From a virus: DNA of 55,906 nt. Shown here in pieces: positions 9,153 through 18,235 of the stretch. How positions within the stretch are numbered: position 1 is the stretch's first letter; every line of letters begins with the position of its first letter. The DNA lies in the IMG/VR virus record IMGVR_UViG_3300042395_000266, positions 1 through 55,906 of that record. One strand, written 5' to 3'. The notes below the pieces were generated by a model that worked only from the letters and a program-made list of their open reading frames with translations, was not told where the DNA came from and did not search any database. Both the position numbers and the translations under genes were made by a program.

Positions 9153-9478
9153 CCGTCCGTGCCCGCGTTGACGTTGACGTTGTATTTCAGGATGCCACAG
9201 CCACGACGCTGACCATCGGCACGCTGTCCGACCACGTTTCGACCTCTCCGCTGGCCGCGGTGGCCCTGACGGCGACGTGTACGACGGCTGCCGTGGCGAT
9301 CACCGGCCCGGCCACGCTCTCGACGCTCGTCATCAAGAACACAGGCGCCGGCCCGCTCCGCGTGGCCGGCGGCCTCGACGTGACCGCCGACAGGGTGGCC
9401 GTCCTGCCGACGACCGCCACGGTTACGGTCGCGGCCGTGGCCGGAACTGGATCGTACTCCTGCGTGTGGGTGGGCTAG
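9149..9478 (+). CDS. Small beta-rich neck-region protein
   Basis: A 109-residue protein composed almost entirely of Ala, Thr, Val and Gly, predicted beta. It starts in the stop of the connector gene and its own stop overlaps the next GTG start. Probably a virion component between the connector and the stopper. Not recognised as a family member. Confidence 0.6.
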   Translation: MTVRARVDVDVVFQDATATTLTIGTLSDHVSTSPLAAVALTATCTTAAVAITGPATLSTLVIKNTGAGPLRVAGGLDVTADRVAVLPTTATVTVAAVAGTGSYSCVWVG

Positions 9479-9798
9479 TGATCGTTTCCGGCCTCATGCG
9501 CGAGCGCGTGACCATCCTCGCCCCGGCGACGGACGAGCAGTCCACGCTGGGCGCGGCCGTGGTGCCGTTTGTGCCGGCCGGCACGGTATGGGCCAGCGTC
9601 CAGGGTCTTTCAGCCCGCGAAACCCTCCAGGCGCAGCAGGCCAACGCGATCATCACACACAAGGTACGGATTCGGTTCTTCCCCGGCATCACGCACCAGC
9701 ACCGCCTGTCCTGGCGGGGGCGGATGATGGAGATCGTGAGCGTCATGGAGCGGGAAGTTCGCACCGTGCACGAAATCATGGCGAGAGAGGTGGAGTGA
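9478..9798 (+). CDS. Head-tail adaptor / stopper
   Basis: A 106-residue protein of the phage head-tail joining type (SPP1 gp16 / HK97 gp9 analogue), recognised by size, position and the MRERVTIL...GTVWASVQGLSARE...RIRFFPGI...LSWRGRMMEIVSV pattern. It closes the neck after packaging. The start is taken as GTG 9478 overlapping the previous stop; ATG 9496 is the alternative. Confidence 0.8.
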   Translation: MIVSGLMRERVTILAPATDEQSTLGAAVVPFVPAGTVWASVQGLSARETLQAQQANAIITHKVRIRFFPGITHQHRLSWRGRMMEIVSVMEREVRTVHEIMAREVE

Positions 9799-10568
9799 TG
9801 AACGATCTCGGCCTCCCCAGCATCACACAGGGAGAGGGTGTCGCCCGCGACATTGGCGGCTCGACAGGAAAGTCTCTCGCGCAGGGCTTCGTCACGGTCA
9901 AGACGGCCGGCATCCGCGAGTTGGCGCTGAAACTGCAATCCTTGGCGGCCAAGATGGGTGAGCCGGCCGCGCTTGGCAACTGCGTCAAGGAGGCCGCCAA
10001 GCACATCGAAAATGGCTATCGCAGCCGCGTGGCCGACGTGACCGGGAATCTGCGCAAAAGCGTTCGCACGAAGGTCAAGTCGTATCCCGAAGACGGTGGC
10101 GTCATCGCCATCGTTGGCCCGCTTCAGACCGGCCCCGTCGGGGCCAACGACAAGCAGGCTTCGGGAAACCACGCATGGCTGGTGGAGTTCGGCACAGGCC
10201 GTCGGCGGCCGGGCACGCAGGGCCGACGGACCTACATCAACGTCCATCAAGCCATCAATGGCAAGATGAGCCGCCATTCATCGGCCAACGACCAGCAGTT
10301 CGCCAATATGTCGAAGGGCTATTACTTCCTCATGGGGTCGCGGGACGAACCGACCCGTCAGGCCCGGCGAGGCCGCGGCGGCAATCACGACTTCTACACC
10401 GACAAGAAAACAGGCCGCCAGCACCCCGTCACGCTTCACCCCGGCGATGAGTACGGCGAGATGAAGCCAACGAACGCCATGCAGAACACGATCACCCAAG
10501 AGCAGCAGGCCGTCTTGAGCACGCTGACGGCCGCCCTCAAGCGCAATCTGGAGAGGTTGTCCACATGA
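9798..10568 (+). CDS. HK97 gp10-like neck/tail completion protein
   Basis: A 256-residue protein. The N-terminal part has the gp10-like pattern (GIRELALKLQSLAAKMGEP...CVKEAAKHIENGYRSRVADVTGNLRKSVRTK), followed by a VEFGTG motif typical of the family. The middle (about 130-215) is an inserted Arg/Gly/His-rich loop segment that makes it longer than usual. It starts by TGATG overlap and ends in an ATGA overlap. Confidence 0.8.
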   Translation: MNDLGLPSITQGEGVARDIGGSTGKSLAQGFVTVKTAGIRELALKLQSLAAKMGEPAALGNCVKEAAKHIENGYRSRVADVTGNLRKSVRTKVKSYPEDGGVIAIVGPLQTGPVGANDKQASGNHAWLVEFGTGRRRPGTQGRRTYINVHQAINGKMSRHSSANDQQFANMSKGYYFLMGSRDEPTRQARRGRGGNHDFYTDKKTGRQHPVTLHPGDEYGEMKPTNAMQNTITQEQQAVLSTLTAALKRNLERLST

Positions 10569-10990
10569 TCATCTCGCCGGAGAAGCACGTTTTTCAGCGG
10601 CTTGTGACGACCCCAGGCGTGGCCCGGCTGGTCGGATTTCAAGTTTTCGCCATCGCAGTCCCGAAGACAGCGACCATGCCGTTCTGCGTCTACAAACGCC
10701 AAAACATCATCCGCGAATCGGCATTTACAGGGCCGGCGCACTTGCCGCTCGTAAGCCTCCAGATCGCCTCATGGGGAACCACCTACGACATGACGCGGAC
10801 CCTGGCCGACGAGGTGCGATTGGCCTTGGATGGTCACATCGGCACGCTCGCGGGGGCTACAATTAGTGATATGAGGCTGGTGTCGGAAACGGACGACTTT
10901 ATCGATCCGGCCGCGGTCGGGGCACAACTCCCGCCAGCGTACGAGGTTCGACAACTGTTTCAGATTCGTTGGTCAGAGGCTACCCAGTAA
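10565..10990 (+). CDS. Tail terminator-like protein (DUF3168 type)
   Basis: A 141-residue protein in the position of the tail terminator (gpU/gp17 analogue). The pattern VSLQIASWGTTYDMTRTLADEVRLAL matches the DUF3168 core, in which a strand precedes a helix. It would cap the growing tail tube and bind the neck. Confidence 0.75.
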   Translation: MIISPEKHVFQRLVTTPGVARLVGFQVFAIAVPKTATMPFCVYKRQNIIRESAFTGPAHLPLVSLQIASWGTTYDMTRTLADEVRLALDGHIGTLAGATISDMRLVSETDDFIDPAAVGAQLPPAYEVRQLFQIRWSEATQ

Positions 10991-10996
10991 TACTTT
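10978..10996 (+). promoter_or_regulatory. GGCTAC element with TACTTT
   Basis: GGCTAC (10978) is followed 13 bases later by TACTTT (10991-10996). A TTGGTC lies 16 bases before TACTTT (10969-10974). This is a candidate promoter for the tail genes, in one of the few gaps of the structural region. Confidence 0.45.
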
Positions 10997-11000
10997 TAGA

Positions 11001-11014
11001 GCGCAAGGAGGCGC
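11001..11014 (+). promoter_or_regulatory. RBS hairpin with AAGGAG hexaloop
   Basis: GCGC-AAGGAG-GCGC: the Shine-Dalgarno sequence of the gene at 11018 is exactly the six-base loop of a four-bp GC stem. GGA in a hexaloop is the classic CsrA/RsmA target geometry. Confidence 0.6.
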
Positions 11015-11017
11015 AAC

Positions 11018-11353
11018 ATGTCAGCGACAGCAGCACTTGGAGTTACCGCTTCTTTCAACGGAACTTCCTACTCCGCGACTTCCATTTCAGTCAACCAGAC
11101 GACGGACTTGATCGATGGTAGCCACATGGGCCTTGCGGTTGGCGCGAAACGGCCGTTTGTGGCTGGCCTTGCAGGTAACGCCGAGGTCACGATTGAGTTC
11201 CTTGGTGGCAGCCTTGCTTCCGTCGGCTCAAGCGGCAGCGTTTCGATCAGTGGCGGCGGCCTGTCGTACTCCGGCACCGGAACGTGCATGGCGTCCAGCA
11301 TCAGTGGCAGCGTGGGCGATCTCGCCAAGGGAAGCATTACTGTTCGGGTGTAG
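11018..11353 (+). CDS. Tail tube-like protein, first paralogue
   Basis: A 111-residue Ser/Gly/Thr-rich beta protein. It is clearly related to the next gene: both share a V-x-I/V-x-FLGGSLAS-like strand, a GLSYS strand and a final VGDLAKGSI-type segment. Position between the terminator and the gpG-like gene points to the tail tube. A separate promoter and a regulated RBS precede it. Confidence 0.65.
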   Translation: MSATAALGVTASFNGTSYSATSISVNQTTDLIDGSHMGLAVGAKRPFVAGLAGNAEVTIEFLGGSLASVGSSGSVSISGGGLSYSGTGTCMASSISGSVGDLAKGSITVRV

Positions 11354-11368
11354 CCCGCGCTGGGGTGA

Positions 11369-11734
11369 ATGGCGATGGCCGGCACCACCGCGCACGGCGC
11401 AACATTCTCGTTCAAGGGTGTCAGTTTCACGCTTACCGGGATTTCGGTGGAAACACCGACCGCGGGAGTTGTGGACATGACCCCTTGGAACGCGAGCGCC
11501 GCAACGTCCGTCATCGTCCCGACCGGCGAGTGGTCTGGCGGCAGCGTATCCGTCGATTACCTGGGCGGCGACATGTCCTCGCTTGTTAAGCAAGTGGGGA
11601 TGCTGACGTTCTCGTCTGCCGGATTCTCCTACAGCCGCAACGTGCTGCTGGAATCGGCCACCGTCGGCGCCACCGTCAATGACCTTGTTCGCGGGACGAT
11701 GAAATTCCGGCTAACGGATTACTACTCGTCCTAG
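11369..11734 (+). CDS. Tail tube-like protein, second paralogue
   Basis: A 121-residue beta protein homologous to the upstream gene over most of its length (YLGGDMSSL; GFSYS; VNDLVRGTMKFRL). The conserved gpG-like chaperone gene follows directly. One of the pair is probably the main tube protein; the other could be a variant tube subunit or a decoration. ATG 11369 or 11375 are both possible starts. Confidence 0.65.
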   Translation: MAMAGTTAHGATFSFKGVSFTLTGISVETPTAGVVDMTPWNASAATSVIVPTGEWSGGSVSVDYLGGDMSSLVKQVGMLTFSSAGFSYSRNVLLESATVGATVNDLVRGTMKFRLTDYYSS

Positions 11735-11762
11735 TCTTTTTTCACCCCACCAGTTGGAGCAC

Positions 11763-12146
11763 ATGAGCATGTCGTCTGATCTTCGCAAGCGGCTTTTCGG
11801 CGCCAAGGACATCCGCATCAAAAGCATTGACGTGCCGGAGTGGGGCGGCACCTACTACGTCCGCGTCATCAACGGCAAGGCCCGCGAGTCCTTTGAGGAA
11901 GCCCTGGCGGCCGAGCAGCGCATGAAGAACTTCCGCATGAAGTTTCTCATCCTGACGCTCTGCGACGAGGACGGTGCGACGATCCTGACCGACGCCGACA
12001 TCGACGCCTTGGGCGAGCGGTCGAGCGTGGTCATCAATCGCGTGTTCGACGCGGCCTGGGCCATCAATGGCTTCACCAAGGAGGCAGTTGATGCGATGGG
12101 GGAAGGTTCGGCGTCCGACCAGAACGCCGCTTCTACTTCCGCCTAG
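11763..12146 (+). CDS. Tail assembly chaperone, gpG-like
   Basis: A 127-residue acidic protein (KDIRIKSIDVPEWGGTYYVRVINGKARESFEE...) in the gpG position just before the tape measure gene. It would coat the tape measure protein during tail assembly. The first in-frame ATG with any upstream purines is 11763; a TTG at 11754 is possible. A second frame continues past its stop (next entry). Confidence 0.8.
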   Translation: MSMSSDLRKRLFGAKDIRIKSIDVPEWGGTYYVRVINGKARESFEEALAAEQRMKNFRMKFLILTLCDEDGATILTDADIDALGERSSVVINRVFDAAWAINGFTKEAVDAMGEGSASDQNAASTSA

Positions 12147-12427
12147 CCCTGGCCCTTGGCAAGACCGTCCGAGAACTTCTGGAGACTATCGACTCTGACG
12201 AGATAGCCGAATGGTACGCCTATGACCAGCGCTGGCCGATCAGCGACGGTTGGCAGCAAACCGCGAGGATTTGCAGGGTCATCATGGCGTCCTCCGGCAA
12301 CTACAAGAAGCACGATATTCCAGACGAGGCCGCGTTCATTCCGTCGTCGCACGCGCCGCCGCGGCCTCGACAGACTAAAGAGCAAATGGTTGCCGAGATA
12401 GAGAAGTTGATAAAGATGCAAGGATGA
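11763..12427 (+). CDS. Predicted gpG-T frameshift fusion
   Basis: After the gpG stop (12144-12146) the -1 frame stays open to 12427 and has no start codon of its own. It encodes KTVRELLETIDSDEIAEWYA, then a W/P-rich stretch, matching the gpT-type extension of tail chaperones. The -1 frame is open back through a run of five G (12098-12102, codons ATG GGG GAA). That is a plausible slip site because the P-site GGG re-pairs perfectly. The fusion is inferred from the lambda G/GT precedent; I did not find a standard heptamer. Confidence 0.7.
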
Positions 12428-12431
12428 GACT

Positions 12432-15400
12432 ATGGCAAACGGCTATCTCGGCAAAATATCGGCCGTAGTTTCGGCCAACACAAGCGACTTTCAGTCCAAA
12501 CTGAACGGCGCTGCGAAGGACGTGCAGAAGTTCGCGTCCTCCATGCAGTCGTCGCTCACGTCAGCGCAGACGAAAGCGACGGCCTCGCTGCGCGGCATCT
12601 ACACCGAAGCGCAGAAACTGGAGCGGGCGCTTCAGGCGGCGTCCACCGGGAAACTGTCCTTCAAGGGCTTCGCTGGGCCAGACCTCGCGTCGGCAGTTGG
12701 CCGGATGCGAGCGTTCGCGTCGGTGACGAAGGAGATCGGCGGCCCCCTGACCGCGGCGACCAAGTCGTTCAACCAGTTGTCGATGGAGGTGCAGGGCGAG
12801 TTCAGCCCCGCGCTCAGGCAGGCCCAAGTGTTGACCGAGCGGCTGGCTGACACGATTAACAAGACCGGCACTGTGTCGGAGGAGCGATTCCAGCGAGTCG
12901 CCGGTGCCGTCAGCGTGGCCGTCGATTCTATGAAGCGATTGAGCGAGGCCAGCAAACTCGTCGGCGGCCTCGCGACAGGGAAAGAACTGCGGTTCAGTAA
13001 CCCGCAGTTTGTAGCGGAAGCCACTCGCTCGCAGCGGCTTCAGCAGGAGGCGGCTGCCTTGTCGCCGTCCTCAATTTCGGCCGGCGGCATCGGCGGTCTG
13101 GTCGCGCAGATTTCCGCAGCGGCGAAAGAAGCAGAGCGACTTAACGCGGCCCTGGAGAACGAATCCCAACTCGTCAACGGCAACGTGCCTGCCGCTACAG
13201 CAAAACTCACGGCTCAACTAGCGGTGTGGCGTAGCCTAAACGAAGAACTGGAGCGCCGGAACGAGGTCGCCCAAAAGGCCGCCCTCGTAGGCACCGGCAA
13301 GAAGGCTGCCGAAAACGAAACCGCCGCCCTCGTCTACCGCGAGCGCGCCGAGAAGGAGTTGGAAGCCCGAAGGGTTGCGGCGGCGCAGAAGGTCGCTGAA
13401 AACGAGACTGCCGCCCTCGTCTACCGCGAGCGCGCCGAGAAGGAGTTGGAAGCCCGAAGGGTTGCGGCGGCGCAGAAGGTCGCTGAAAACGAGACTGCCG
13501 CCCTCGTCTACCGCGAGCGCGCCGAGAAGGAGTTGGAAGCCCGAAGGGTTGCGGCGGCGCAGAAGGTCGCTGACAGCGAGATGGCCGCACTTATAAACAG
13601 GGAGCGTGCAGCGAAAGAGTCTGAAGCGAGAAAGTCCGCGCCAGCGAGGGCCGCCGCCCAAAACTTCGGCACTCCGTTTGCCAGGGTGTTTGAGGCGGCA
13701 CAAATCGATTCGTACAAATCGAAGTTGCGGCTATTGCAGGAAATTCTTATCGGCGCCGGAGTGAGCGCAGGGGTCGCTGCCGACGAAGTGAATAACTTCG
13801 CCGCCGCGCTTCAGAACGCCTCCTCCAAGGAGGGCGGCCTAAAAGCCAACGCCGCTGTGATCGCTACCAGCCAGGACGCGGCGGTGGCGGCTGTCGCGGC
13901 CGCCGTTCCCAATGCCGGCGGCGTGAAAGGGATCAACAGACGGCTCGCCAGGGTGGGCGACGTGGGCCGCGGCGGCATAGACAAGTTCAGCCTGGGCCTC
14001 AATCAAGCGGCCTTCGCGATTGACGACTTTATGTCGTCAACGGGTGGCGTTGAGCAAAAATTGCGGGCAGTAAGCAACAACATAACGCAACTCGGATTTA
14101 TCGTCGGCGGCACGGCAGGACTGTTCACGTCCTTGGGTGCCGTGATCGCTGGGCAGGCTGCGGTCGCGCTGATGAAGTGGATCAACAATGGCGTTGACGC
14201 CGAGCACAAGACAAAGGCGCTCAACGACGCGCTGACTCGCCAGAAATCCCTGCTTGAAGAACTGAAGCAGGCGTTTGAGTCGCTAGGCGACTCGCTCTCA
14301 CGCTCTGCGTTCTCGGCTGCCGGCCAGAAGGCGCGGGAGTTCTCCAGAGAAATAGATGAGATCAAGAAGAAGCAACAGGAGCAGAGAGATGGCGCCGTCA
14401 CCGGCGCCAGCCCCGCCGTTCAGCGCGAGCGGGCGTTTCAGGCATCCCGCGCTGCTGCGCTTGAGGGCGAAACCGACGTCGGCCGCCGAATCTCGTTGCA
14501 GAAGGAGATTGACGAGTCCAAGCAGCGAGAGCGGGTTGCGAAAGCCGCCGCGATTCGCGCGGCCGCCACGTCGCCGGCTCCCGACAAAGAATCGCTCATA
14601 GCCACCATTCAGTCCACCATCCCTCGCAGCGTTGCCGGCATCGGAGGCCCAGGCGGCATGGCCTCGACGGCTGCGGCAGCCGTCGAGCAGGAACGCCGAC
14701 GGGCGCAAGCGCGGAGGGACGTTGAAGCAGCCGGCGCCGCGCTAAACGTACCTCAACTAGAGCAACTCGCCAAACGCTACCCAGCAGCCGCTGCGGCGAT
14801 TGATGAGATGATAAAGCGGCTCACGCTGGATGCCGCGACGAAGTTCGACAACATGACGACGGTGCTTCTGGAAAGCGCCGGCAAGGTTGCTCACGGCCTT
14901 GAGTCCGCAAACGCTGAATTGCAGGACGCTATTCGCGCTGGTATTCCAGGCGCCCGGCGGCTTCGCGCCGTGGCCGACGGCGTCGGGGATTCGCTGGAGA
15001 AGGCGCTTAAGGCCGTCCGGGCCGCAAACGAGATGCCGCAATCGACGGCGGCCGAGCGCAGCGCGAGGGAAAGCGCACTTCAGCGCGCTCAAGGTCAGAT
15101 GGAAGACGCGCAGGCCGCGCAGCAGGACTTGCTGCGGAACACCAACGAAGTTCGTCGCGTCCGCACGCTTGACCCACAGGCCACAGCCGAAGCAAGAATG
15201 GACGCCGCGCGAAGCGGCCTTTCGGCCGCCGGCCTTGGGTCGGGGCGGCTCGCCAGAAGGCTCCGCGAAATTGAGTTTGCGCAAGGCAGCATCAACGCAG
15301 CGTCTGACGTCAACAACAATCCTGAATCCGCACGGCGGTTTCAGATGGTTGAGGCAGCGCTGAAGCGAGAGGTGCAGGAGATAAATGCGGCTGCCTTGGC

Positions 15401-16259
15401 GTTGAGGCAGTTTTCAGAAGCCGTCCAGCAGTCGTCGCAGCAACTAAAGAGCAACGTCAGTTCTGCCGAGCAAGCATCTCAAGAGGCCCGGCGAAATGAC
15501 TTAGCCAGAAGCACGCCTGAAACCAGGGCCGCCAGGGCGCAGGCAGAACAGGACGAAAGGCAGGCGCGGCGGCTGGCGCGTAGAGCGCAAGACGAAATCG
15601 ACAACATGATGGCGCAGCGCGAGGAGTCGATGCTGACCGGGCCGAACGCCCCCGCCTTCCGCCGCATGTCGGAGATTAATCAGTCGCTTGAGTCTGGCAG
15701 CCTTTCTGCCGCACAGCAGCGGCAACTTCGCGAGGAACGATCTCGACTTCAGGATCAAGTTCAGCCAGAGATAGACGCGCAAGAGCAGGCCGCAAGGGCT
15801 GCCGTCACAGCAAGCACCAGGGAGGAAGAACGCAGAAGGTCGGCCGAGCGAGGCCGCGAACTGGCAAAGACTCCGGCGCAGAAGGCGGCCGATGAGGCCG
15901 CGAGAGGGCTGGCAGACATTGTTCAAGCCAGGAACGCCGGGCTGATTCCCCGAGGGCAGGCAAACGAAGCGGCCAGCCGCTTTGGCCGTGAGCAACTGGA
16001 GCAGGCCGCTCCGATGATCGCCAGCATGGCCGAGGAGGTGCAAAACGCCATTCTTCAAGGGCCGTCCAGGGCCGCGCTTGAGGTGTCCGACGTGTCTACC
16101 ACGCAGGGCCAGCGGGAACTTAGCCGCCTCCTGCGGGGCGACGACTCCGCGAAGAACGCCAACATCGTGGAACTGGAAAAGCAGAATCAGAAACTTGTGG
16201 AAGTCGTCAACGTCCTCAAAGACATTGCCCGAGCAAACGGAATCGTCCTCGACCTGTAA
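12432..16259 (+). CDS. Tape measure protein
   Basis: At 1,275 residues it is the longest gene; the protein sets tail length and is ejected with DNA. It is mostly long helices and coiled coil (Ala, Gln, Glu, Arg rich), with a hydrophobic segment near residues 530-590 (LGFIVGGTAGLFTSLGAVIAGQAAVALMKW) that could insert into a membrane. Residues about 293-379 are three almost identical 29-residue repeats followed by a diverged fourth. The ATG at 12432 has AAGGATGAG just upstream. Expected tail length, at about 1.5 angstrom per residue, is near 190 nm. Confidence 0.9.
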   Translation: MANGYLGKISAVVSANTSDFQSKLNGAAKDVQKFASSMQSSLTSAQTKATASLRGIYTEAQKLERALQAASTGKLSFKGFAGPDLASAVGRMRAFASVTKEIGGPLTAATKSFNQLSMEVQGEFSPALRQAQVLTERLADTINKTGTVSEERFQRVAGAVSVAVDSMKRLSEASKLVGGLATGKELRFSNPQFVAEATRSQRLQQEAAALSPSSISAGGIGGLVAQISAAAKEAERLNAALENESQLVNGNVPAATAKLTAQLAVWRSLNEELERRNEVAQKAALVGTGKKAAENETAALVYRERAEKELEARRVAAAQKVAENETAALVYRERAEKELEARRVAAAQKVAENETAALVYRERAEKELEARRVAAAQKVADSEMAALINRERAAKESEARKSAPARAAAQNFGTPFARVFEAAQIDSYKSKLRLLQEILIGAGVSAGVAADEVNNFAAALQNASSKEGGLKANAAVIATSQDAAVAAVAAAVPNAGGVKGINRRLARVGDVGRGGIDKFSLGLNQAAFAIDDFMSSTGGVEQKLRAVSNNITQLGFIVGGTAGLFTSLGAVIAGQAAVALMKWINNGVDAEHKTKALNDALTRQKSLLEELKQAFESLGDSLSRSAFSAAGQKAREFSREIDEIKKKQQEQRDGAVTGASPAVQRERAFQASRAAALEGETDVGRRISLQKEIDESKQRERVAKAAAIRAAATSPAPDKESLIATIQSTIPRSVAGIGGPGGMASTAAAAVEQERRRAQARRDVEAAGAALNVPQLEQLAKRYPAAAAAIDEMIKRLTLDAATKFDNMTTVLLESAGKVAHGLESANAELQDAIRAGIPGARRLRAVADGVGDSLEKALKAVRAANEMPQSTAAERSARESALQRAQGQMEDAQAAQQDLLRNTNEVRRVRTLDPQATAEARMDAARSGLSAAGLGSGRLARRLREIEFAQGSINAASDVNNNPESARRFQMVEAALKREVQEINAAALALRQFSEAVQQSSQQLKSNVSSAEQASQEARRNDLARSTPETRAARAQAEQDERQARRLARRAQDEIDNMMAQREESMLTGPNAPAFRRMSEINQSLESGSLSAAQQRQLREERSRLQDQVQPEIDAQEQAARAAVTASTREEERRRSAERGRELAKTPAQKAADEAARGLADIVQARNAGLIPRGQANEAASRFGREQLEQAAPMIASMAEEVQNAILQGPSRAALEVSDVSTTQGQRELSRLLRGDDSAKNANIVELEKQNQKLVEVVNVLKDIARANGIVLDL
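13308..13655 (+). repeat. 87-bp tandem repeats in tape measure gene
   Basis: Three nearly identical 87-bp units (13308-13394, 13395-13481, 13482-13568) encode a 29-residue unit starting AENETAALVYRERAEKELEA. A fourth, diverged unit lies at 13569-13655. Identity at the DNA level, not just protein, implies recent duplication. Confidence 0.9.
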
Positions 16260-16271
16260 GGAGTGCAGACA

Positions 16272-16646
16272 GTGGCCGACATCAACTACAGCATCAACGT
16301 CCAGATTTCAAAGGGCAACCTGTCCAATGCACTTGGCGCCAGCGGAACCGCCAGCATGGCACAGGTGGGTCTGCAAACGCAGACCATCACTGTGTCCACA
16401 AGTTCTTCCAGCGCGACGAGCATCTCGACCGCCAACCTGTCATCCGTCGGAATTGCGTTCCTACGCAACCTATCGACCGCGACCGCATCGACCGTGCAAG
16501 TCGGCATTTCCGCTTCCGGCACGTTCCATCCGTTCGCGACCCTGCGGGGCGGCGAGCCAGCGATGCTTCGCTTGGCTACCGGAGCCGCTTATAGGGCAAT
16601 CGGTGACGCGACGGCCCGGCTCCGCGTAGACGTTCTGGAGGGTTGA
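16272..16646 (+). CDS. Minor tail protein, small
   Basis: A 124-residue beta-rich, Ser/Thr/Ala-rich protein directly after the tape measure gene, where distal tail proteins are encoded. The start is taken as GTG 16272, eight bases after AAGGAG; GTG 16263 is inside that ribosome site. No family recognised. Confidence 0.6.
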   Translation: MADINYSINVQISKGNLSNALGASGTASMAQVGLQTQTITVSTSSSSATSISTANLSSVGIAFLRNLSTATASTVQVGISASGTFHPFATLRGGEPAMLRLATGAAYRAIGDATARLRVDVLEG

Positions 16647-16649
16647 TTC

Positions 16650-17732
16650 ATGCCGAAACTCGTCAGCGAAATATCCGCAGGCACGACGTTCAACTTCTCG
16701 TCAAGTCAGGGGCAGATCACGGCGTCGATGACGCGGGTGTTCCGCGTTCTCCTGAATTCTGCCGGCGAGGTGTTCGACATTCAGACGACGTGCAACGTCA
16801 GGATTGGCGACCAGCACCCGTACAACACGGACCTCTATTGCAGGACTTTTGCAGCGCAGTTTGAGGGCGACAGCCGCATGGTCGCCCTCTGCACGTTCAC
16901 CTACGAGTCCACCGCCGGCAGCACCGCAGAAGACCCAAACAGCAAGTCGCCGGAGATTCGGCCAGCGAACTGGTCAACGTCCACGAACCTCACCGAAGTC
17001 CCGGCGTATTCGTGGACGAAAGTAAACAATGACGGCACGCTGGATGGCGGTCCCGTTCCGGCAGCAAACAAGGCCGGCGACCGGCTGGACGGCGTGACGC
17101 GGTTCGCGCCGGTTGTGTCCATATCCGTCGAGCAATGGGAGATAAGTGACCCGACCAAGAACGTAACCAACTCTGGCTGCGTCAATCAAAACGAGTTCTG
17201 GATCGGCAGCCTGTGGTGCTTCCGCCGATCACTGATGTTTCGTGGCGTCACGTCGCGACCGGCTGTGGAGTCTTGGGGCGGCCTGCTCTATCGCGGCTGG
17301 CTTTGCACCTACGAGTTCGCCTTCCAGCAGAACCATGTAATGGGGCTGTGGGACGGCATCGGGACGTATGACGCGGACATCGGGTGGGACTTGGCGGTGC
17401 CGCACACGGGGTTCAACGTGATCGCGTTCAACCCAGCAGGCCCGGCGGCCGAAGAAGACGTGTACGGGCAGCCGCTCCAGCACAAGGAGCAGAAGATTTT
17501 CCAACCGCTCGCGCTGCCCGACAATATTGTGGCCGGCGACAAGGTTCGCGGCATGGTGCTCGTGCACGAGTACGAGGCCGGCGGCGCTTCACAGTTGCCG
17601 TGTGCGCAGCCGATCCCGCTCAACGACGACGGGCGACCTCGCAAGAACAGCGTAGACCCGCCGGTGCTGATTTACCGCCGAAACCCACACAAGGAATACG
17701 ACTTCAAGAACTTCAACCTGCGGCTGATCTAA
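16650..17732 (+). CDS. Probable distal tail / baseplate protein
   Basis: A 360-residue protein with many Trp, Tyr and Asn residues and predicted strands (TASMTRVFRVLLNSAGEVFDIQ; VESWGGLLYRGWLCTYEF). Position and size suit a distal tail or tail-tip protein. It contains no motif I can name. It couples to the next gene through TAATG. Confidence 0.55.
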   Translation: MPKLVSEISAGTTFNFSSSQGQITASMTRVFRVLLNSAGEVFDIQTTCNVRIGDQHPYNTDLYCRTFAAQFEGDSRMVALCTFTYESTAGSTAEDPNSKSPEIRPANWSTSTNLTEVPAYSWTKVNNDGTLDGGPVPAANKAGDRLDGVTRFAPVVSISVEQWEISDPTKNVTNSGCVNQNEFWIGSLWCFRRSLMFRGVTSRPAVESWGGLLYRGWLCTYEFAFQQNHVMGLWDGIGTYDADIGWDLAVPHTGFNVIAFNPAGPAAEEDVYGQPLQHKEQKIFQPLALPDNIVAGDKVRGMVLVHEYEAGGASQLPCAQPIPLNDDGRPRKNSVDPPVLIYRRNPHKEYDFKNFNLRLI

Positions 17733-18232
17733 TGTCTGAAAAGGAACGCTACCTCATCGGGCCTGGGTTGCGGAACAAACTCCGCGAAATCATCCGTCGC
17801 GTGGACGGGATGCCGCTGGGAAGCAGTGCGGAAATTCCGACGCGGCTTCAGGACATGCGGCGTGGCGGCGGCGGCGGAACCACTCTGAAAGTCGGGACGT
17901 TCACGGGGTCATGGCAGACCGGCACATTTAAGACCGTCACGATTACTGGATCGACCAACACGGTGTCGGTCTTCAACTGGTGCAACCCGTCCGTCGAGAG
18001 CGGCACTTCCGTCACCACGGCCACCAGATACGTTATTTTCGGAAATGCCAGCGGCACGCAGAGCGCGGTCGAAATTCAGGCCGCGACGGCAACGTGCTCA
18101 ATGGTCATCGGCGGTGTGAATTTCTCAAGCCTTCCCAGTTTCAACGCGACTTCAGTGCAGTTGCTGGGCCACGAGGCTGGCTGCATGAAGTGGTTTGACG
18201 TGACGGCCTGCTCGACGGCCACGGCGACGTGA
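17732..18232 (+). CDS. Minor tail protein
   Basis: A 166-residue protein: a helical basic N-terminus (residues 1-45), a Gly run (GGGGG about 46-50), then a Thr/Ser/Val-rich beta domain with scattered Cys. The helix plus glycine hinge plus beta domain looks like an attachment module with a surface domain. Function inferred only from location. Confidence 0.5.
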   Translation: MSEKERYLIGPGLRNKLREIIRRVDGMPLGSSAEIPTRLQDMRRGGGGGTTLKVGTFTGSWQTGTFKTVTITGSTNTVSVFNWCNPSVESGTSVTTATRYVIFGNASGTQSAVEIQAATATCSMVIGGVNFSSLPSFNATSVQLLGHEAGCMKWFDVTACSTATAT

Positions 18233-18235
18233 CGC

